NCBI GenBank assembly: GCA_023395395.1
Contig: JAEWZH010000017.1
Span: 182,516 to 246,515, forward strand
Direction: 5' to 3'
Length of the DNA stretch: 64,000 nucleotides
From: Bacteroidota bacterium
GTDB taxonomy: Bacteria > Bacteroidota > Bacteroidia > Bacteroidales > Porphyromonadaceae
A program made the position numbers and the translations under genes. This document shows, one piece after another, positions 60,519-64,000 of the stretch. A model generated the notes under the pieces. It ran no database searches. It saw only the letters and a list, made by a program, of their open reading frames with translations, and was not told where the DNA came from. Position 1 is the stretch's first letter, and each line of letters starts with the position of its first letter.

Positions 60519-61940
60519 ATGGCAACTAATATATCAACAGAGCAAGCCTTGACCAAAGAGGTTTGGAAGCTAGCAACGACATTAGCTGGGCAAGGGATCG
60601 GCTATACAGATTATGTGACACAGCTTACCTACCTGCTATTCCTCAAGATGGATGCAGAAAACGAAGAACTGTTCGAGGAGGAATCATCTATTCCGGAAGG
60701 CTACAGATGGAATAACCTAAGGGATATGGATGGTTTAGATTTGCTCAGTCACTACGAGAAGACACTCAAAATACTTAGCGAGCAAGACAACTTAATAGGT
60801 ACGATATTCACAAAGGCACAGAATAAGATAGATAAACCTGTCTATCTGAAAAAAGTGATTTCCATGATTGATGAGCAGCAGTGGCTCGTAATGGATAGCG
60901 ATGTGAAAGGAGCAATCTATGAGGGTATTTTGGAAAAGAACGGACAAGATAAGAAGAGTGGTGCTGGACAATACTTCACACCACGTCCGTTAATACAGGC
61001 TATGGTTGATTGCCTCCAACCACAAATAGGCGAAACGGTATGTGACCCTGCTTGTGGTACAGGCGGTTTTCTTTTAGCTGCATACGACTATATGAAAGAG
61101 CAGTCTCAAGATAAAGGGAAACGTGATTTCTTGAATAACAATGCCTTGCATGGTGTGGACAATACGCCTTTGGTCGTCACATTAGCTTCGATGAACTTGT
61201 ATTTGCACGGCATTGGTACAAACAGAAGCCCTATAGCATGCGAAGACTCTCTGGAAAAAGAGCCGGACACATTGGTAGATGTCATTCTTGCTAATCCTCC
61301 ATTTGGTACTCGTCCTGCTGGATCAGTAGGCATCAACCGTCCCGACTTCTATGTGGAGACCAAGAACAATCAGCTTAATTTTCTGCAACACATGATGCTG
61401 ATGTTGAAGAATGGGGGACGTGCTGCCGTTGTATTGCCCGATAATGTACTCTTTGAAGGTGGAGCAGGTGAAGTCATTCGTAAAAAATTGCTGAGTGATT
61501 TCAATCTACATACCATCCTGAGATTGCCTACCGGTATCTTCTATGCACAAGGTGTAAAGGCAAATGTGATATTCTTCTCCAAAGGACAACCAACGAAGGA
61601 TATTTGGTTTTATGACTATCGAACAGATGTAAAACATACATTGGCAACCAACAAATTACATCGCCATCATCTTGACGACTTTGTTGCTTGCTACAATGCT
61701 TCCCCACGTGTGGAAACCTACAATGAGACATCAAAAACAGATGGTCGCTGGAGGAAATACACAATTGACAATATTCTGACGCGAGATAAAACTAGTCTTG
61801 ATATCACTTGGATAAAAGCAGGCGGAGAGGAAGAGGAATACTCCTTGCAAGAGTTAATGAAAAGTATCACGACTCAGAGCAACATGATCAGCCAGGCTGT
61901 GATTGAGTTGCAAAAGCTAATGGCAGAGATCAAAGAATAG
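60519..61940 (+). CDS. hsdM: Type I restriction-modification N6-adenine methyltransferase (HsdM)
   Basis: This subunit of about 473 residues methylates adenine in the HsdS-specified target and is needed for restriction as well. The N-terminal HsdM_N helical domain (LTKEVWKLATTLAGQGIGYT, YLLFLKMDAE) is followed by the SAM-binding motif DPACGTGGFLLAAYDYM (motif I, about residue 177) and the catalytic NPPFGTR (motif IV, about 258). LPDNVLFEGGAGEVIRKKLL follows. The ATG at 60519 is one base after the hsdR stop; the longer frame from 60465 lies within hsdR. Confidence 0.96.
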   Translation: MATNISTEQALTKEVWKLATTLAGQGIGYTDYVTQLTYLLFLKMDAENEELFEEESSIPEGYRWNNLRDMDGLDLLSHYEKTLKILSEQDNLIGTIFTKAQNKIDKPVYLKKVISMIDEQQWLVMDSDVKGAIYEGILEKNGQDKKSGAGQYFTPRPLIQAMVDCLQPQIGETVCDPACGTGGFLLAAYDYMKEQSQDKGKRDFLNNNALHGVDNTPLVVTLASMNLYLHGIGTNRSPIACEDSLEKEPDTLVDVILANPPFGTRPAGSVGINRPDFYVETKNNQLNFLQHMMLMLKNGGRAAVVLPDNVLFEGGAGEVIRKKLLSDFNLHTILRLPTGIFYAQGVKANVIFFSKGQPTKDIWFYDYRTDVKHTLATNKLHRHHLDDFVACYNASPRVETYNETSKTDGRWRKYTIDNILTRDKTSLDITWIKAGGEEEEYSLQELMKSITTQSNMISQAVIELQKLMAEIKE

Positions 61941-61946
61941 GTAAAA

Positions 61947-63101
61947 ATGGAACAGCATATTAGGGTTAGCCAAGAGCAGCAATTTAATGAAGTCATCCAC
62001 ATCATTCAACAGCACCGAAGCAAGGCTTCCCAAGCCATCAATCAGGAAGTTTTGCTCACGGCTTGGCATATTGGTGGATACGTGTCGGCAAAACTGAAAA
62101 GCGAAGAATGGGGAAGCAAGGTGGTAAGTCAGCTCTCAGAGTTCATTCGTTCACACCATCCTGAAATCAAAGGGTATAGTCGAAGTAGTATCTACAATAT
62201 GGTAATGCTTTACGATGAATATTCTTCCTCATCTTTTCAAAGTACGGTGCAGAAATATCTTCGCTCGGAATTTGTCCAACCAGAGGCTGGACAATTGAAA
62301 GCATCCCCTAAAGAAGATATAGATAGTACAATTAAGTCTCCATCTATAATTGTGCAGCCATTAGCTACACAATTACCCAAAATACTGACATATACCTCGC
62401 TAACAAATCTGATAGAAATTACTTGTCGATGCCAAAGTGATGAGGAACGTCTATTCTATATCCTTTATGCTCATAAAGAGCAATTGGCAAAAAGAGAATT
62501 ACAGCGTTGCATTTCCAATCAGACCTATGCCACGCTGTTAGGCAATAAAAAGAATATGTCTAAGGGATTGTTAGAAACTTACCCGAATGCTCCTGTTATA
62601 TTCAAAGACACGCTCTTTGTCGATTTTCTTGGTCTTCCTCAAAAGCATAGTGAAACAAGGCTGAAAAGTGGACTAATTGACCACATGAAGCAGTTTATTC
62701 TCGAATTAGGTAAAGACTTTATCTTCATGGATCAAGAATACAACCTCAATGTAGGAGCTTCAAGTTTCAAAGCCGATTTATTGTTTTATCATCGTGGTTT
62801 GCAAGCTCTTGTTGCAGTAGAACTGAAAAAGGGAAAATTCCACCCACGAGATCTTGGGCAATTGGAGTTTTATCTTGAAGCCCTTGACCGTGATGTCAAG
62901 CGAAGTAATGAAAACCCCTCTATCGGTATTCTTCTCTGTCCAGAAGCAGATAAGGTGGTAGTAGAATATGCCATGAGTCGTAGTATGAGCCCAACGATGA
63001 TAGCTGAGTACAAACGTATCCTTATTCCACAAGAACGTATGCAACAACAACTCAATGAGTATTGCAACCTCTTTTTGGAGGATAAAACTGATGTGGAATA
63101 A
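61947..63101 (+). CDS. DUF1016 / YhcG-type PD-(D/E)xK nuclease-domain protein
   Basis: This 384-residue protein has an N-terminal DUF1016 helical domain (INQEVLLTAWHIGGYVSAKL, GYSRSSIYNMVMLYDEY). A variable linker (about 110-150) is followed by a C-terminal PDDEXK domain: FIFMDQEYNLNVGASSFKAD, where the Asp in KADLLFYH and the V-E-L-K of AVELKKGKF give the D...ExK active-site pattern, then DLGQLEFYLEALD. These proteins often sit inside type I restriction loci, and their role is unsettled. It is 6 bp after hsdM and overlaps hsdS by 11 bp, so it is an integral operon member. Confidence 0.9.
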   Translation: MEQHIRVSQEQQFNEVIHIIQQHRSKASQAINQEVLLTAWHIGGYVSAKLKSEEWGSKVVSQLSEFIRSHHPEIKGYSRSSIYNMVMLYDEYSSSSFQSTVQKYLRSEFVQPEAGQLKASPKEDIDSTIKSPSIIVQPLATQLPKILTYTSLTNLIEITCRCQSDEERLFYILYAHKEQLAKRELQRCISNQTYATLLGNKKNMSKGLLETYPNAPVIFKDTLFVDFLGLPQKHSETRLKSGLIDHMKQFILELGKDFIFMDQEYNLNVGASSFKADLLFYHRGLQALVAVELKKGKFHPRDLGQLEFYLEALDRDVKRSNENPSIGILLCPEADKVVVEYAMSRSMSPTMIAEYKRILIPQERMQQQLNEYCNLFLEDKTDVE

Positions 63102-64000
63102 TCCCAAACCAAACACAGTGGACACGAAGAAATTACGCCAAAAGATATTAGACCTTGCCATTCATGGCAAACTTGTCCCCCAAGACCCAAATGATGAACC
63201 AGCCTCTGTGCTTCTCCAACGTATTCGTGCAGAGAAAGAACGTTTGATAAAAGAGGGGAAAATCAAGTGTAGTCGGAAGTCTATCAAGACTTCCGATACG
63301 CCCCATTATGAGCAAATGCCCTTTGAATTGCCACAAGGGTGGGTGTGGACAACGTTGGGGGAAGTTGGCGAGTGGCAATCAGGTGGAACTCCTAGTCGCT
63401 CAAACAAATCATATTATGGTGGAAATATCCCTTGGCTTAAAACTGGAGATTTAAATGATGGATTTATTTCGGATATTCCAGAAAGCATAACGGAGGATGC
63501 TGTCGCGAACTCTTCTGCTAAAATAAATCCTACTGGAAGTGTATTAATTGCGATGTATGGTGCAACCATTGGGAAATTAGGAATACTTACATTTCCATCC
63601 ACTACTAATCAAGCATGTTGTGCTTGTATAGAGTTTCGTGCCATTACTCAATTATACCTCTTCTATTTTCTATTGTCGCAAAGAAGTAGATTCATATCAA
63701 GAGGAGGAGGTGGAGCACAATCCAATATATCAAAAGAATTAATTGTAAATACACATATTCCTTTACCACCTCTTAGTGAACAACAGCGTATTGTAATGGG
63801 AATAGAGAAATATTTTGTTCTGATTGACCAAATAGAGCAAGGTAAAGAGAACTTACAAACCGCTATAAAGCAAGCGAAGGGTAAAATCCTTGAACTTGCT
63901 ATCAATGGTAAACTTGTCCCCCAAGACCCCACTGATGAGCCAGCCTCAGAACTGCTCAAACGTATCAATCCTAAGGCTCATATCACTTGTGATAACGAGC
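63091..64000 (+). CDS. hsdS: Type I restriction-modification specificity subunit (HsdS), 3' partial
   Basis: 303 codons are open from ATG 63091 to the window end. HsdS picks the DNA target for HsdR and HsdM. The start holds a conserved helix (LRQKILDLAIHGKLVPQD), then target recognition domain 1 (WTTLGEVGEWQSGGTPSRSN, IPWLKTGDLNDGF, VLIAMYGATIGKLGI). HIPLPPLSEQQRIV closes that domain. A second copy of the conserved helix (KILELAINGKLVPQDPTDEP) ends the visible part, so TRD2 must lie beyond the window. The start overlaps the DUF1016 gene by 11 bp. Confidence 0.92.
   Translation, partial: MWNNPKPNTVDTKKLRQKILDLAIHGKLVPQDPNDEPASVLLQRIRAEKERLIKEGKIKCSRKSIKTSDTPHYEQMPFELPQGWVWTTLGEVGEWQSGGTPSRSNKSYYGGNIPWLKTGDLNDGFISDIPESITEDAVANSSAKINPTGSVLIAMYGATIGKLGILTFPSTTNQACCACIEFRAITQLYLFYFLLSQRSRFISRGGGGAQSNISKELIVNTHIPLPPLSEQQRIVMGIEKYFVLIDQIEQGKENLQTAIKQAKGKILELAINGKLVPQDPTDEPASELLKRINPKAHITCDNE
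63145..63969 (+). repeat. Direct repeat pair inside hsdS
   Basis: The segment around 63145-63222 (DLAIHGKLVPQDPNDEPASV) recurs around 63888-63969 (ELAINGKLVPQDPTDEPASE). The DNA is highly similar, including a 20-bp identical stretch, AAACTTGTCCCCCAAGACCC. The copies bracket TRD1 and could allow recombination between specificity domains. Confidence 0.8.

Overview
The window looks like a chromosomal segment of a Bacteroidota bacterium of the Porphyromonas type. The reasons are Bacteroidota-style promoters (TAnnTTTG -7 boxes such as TATATTTG and TAGTTTTG), TonB receptors with N-terminal carboxypeptidase-regulatory-like domains, a BACON-domain lipoprotein, a type IX secretion (T9SS)-like C-terminal tail, PorV/PorQ-like and DUF5683/DUF3098 proteins, and a clustered histidine-to-glutamate pathway. 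The species cannot be fixed by eye. No rRNA, tRNA, CRISPR array or intact insertion sequence was recognised.

Layout. 1-3.0 kb: the tail of a membrane protein, a YtrA-type GntR regulator and an outer-membrane beta-barrel receptor. 3.1-9.3 kb: parA-parB-DUF5683-mltD-like transglycosylase, then a malic enzyme/phosphotransacetylase fusion. 9.4-15.8 kb: a TonB receptor behind a structured leader, followed by three lipoproteins, probably one uptake locus. 16-24 kb: a VOC protein, then a tightly packed run ftsX-DUF3098-uppP-truB-queA-folK-ruvX-def-TPR. 24.2-28.9 kb: cca, a YfhO-type membrane protein and birA. 29.5-35.1 kb: a BACON lipoprotein, a subtilisin-like protease with a T9SS-like tail, and a PorV/PorQ-like outer-membrane protein. 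35.2-41.7 kb: hutU-ftcD-hutI-fchA-hutH behind a near-consensus promoter. 41.8-43.3 kb: two overlapping acyltransferase-fold genes on the minus strand. 43.8-50.2 kb: a DUF4988-like lipoprotein, polA and a helix-hairpin-helix protein. 50.3-55.0 kb, minus strand: a Sel1-repeat protein, a small outer-membrane protein, rny, zapA and a coiled-coil protein. 55.1-56.5 kb: an L-cysteine desulfidase/serine dehydratase-type enzyme. 56.6-64 kb: a more AT-rich accessory island with a decayed Fic gene, a frameshifted XRE regulator and a type I restriction-modification operon (hsdR-hsdM-DUF1016 nuclease-hsdS, the last cut by the window end).

The most unusual signal is a family of four intergenic arrays (about 16.6, 29.0, 43.5 and 56.5 kb). 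In each, a 10-bp perfect palindrome (CTCTATAGAG) recurs at exactly 22-bp steps. The 12-bp spacers vary and in one array occur in both orientations, producing a 30-bp perfect inverted repeat. The fixed two-helical-turn spacing, the conserved core and the strictly intergenic positions suggest protein-binding arrays, structured RNA or an unclassified repeat family. No function can be assigned from the sequence alone.
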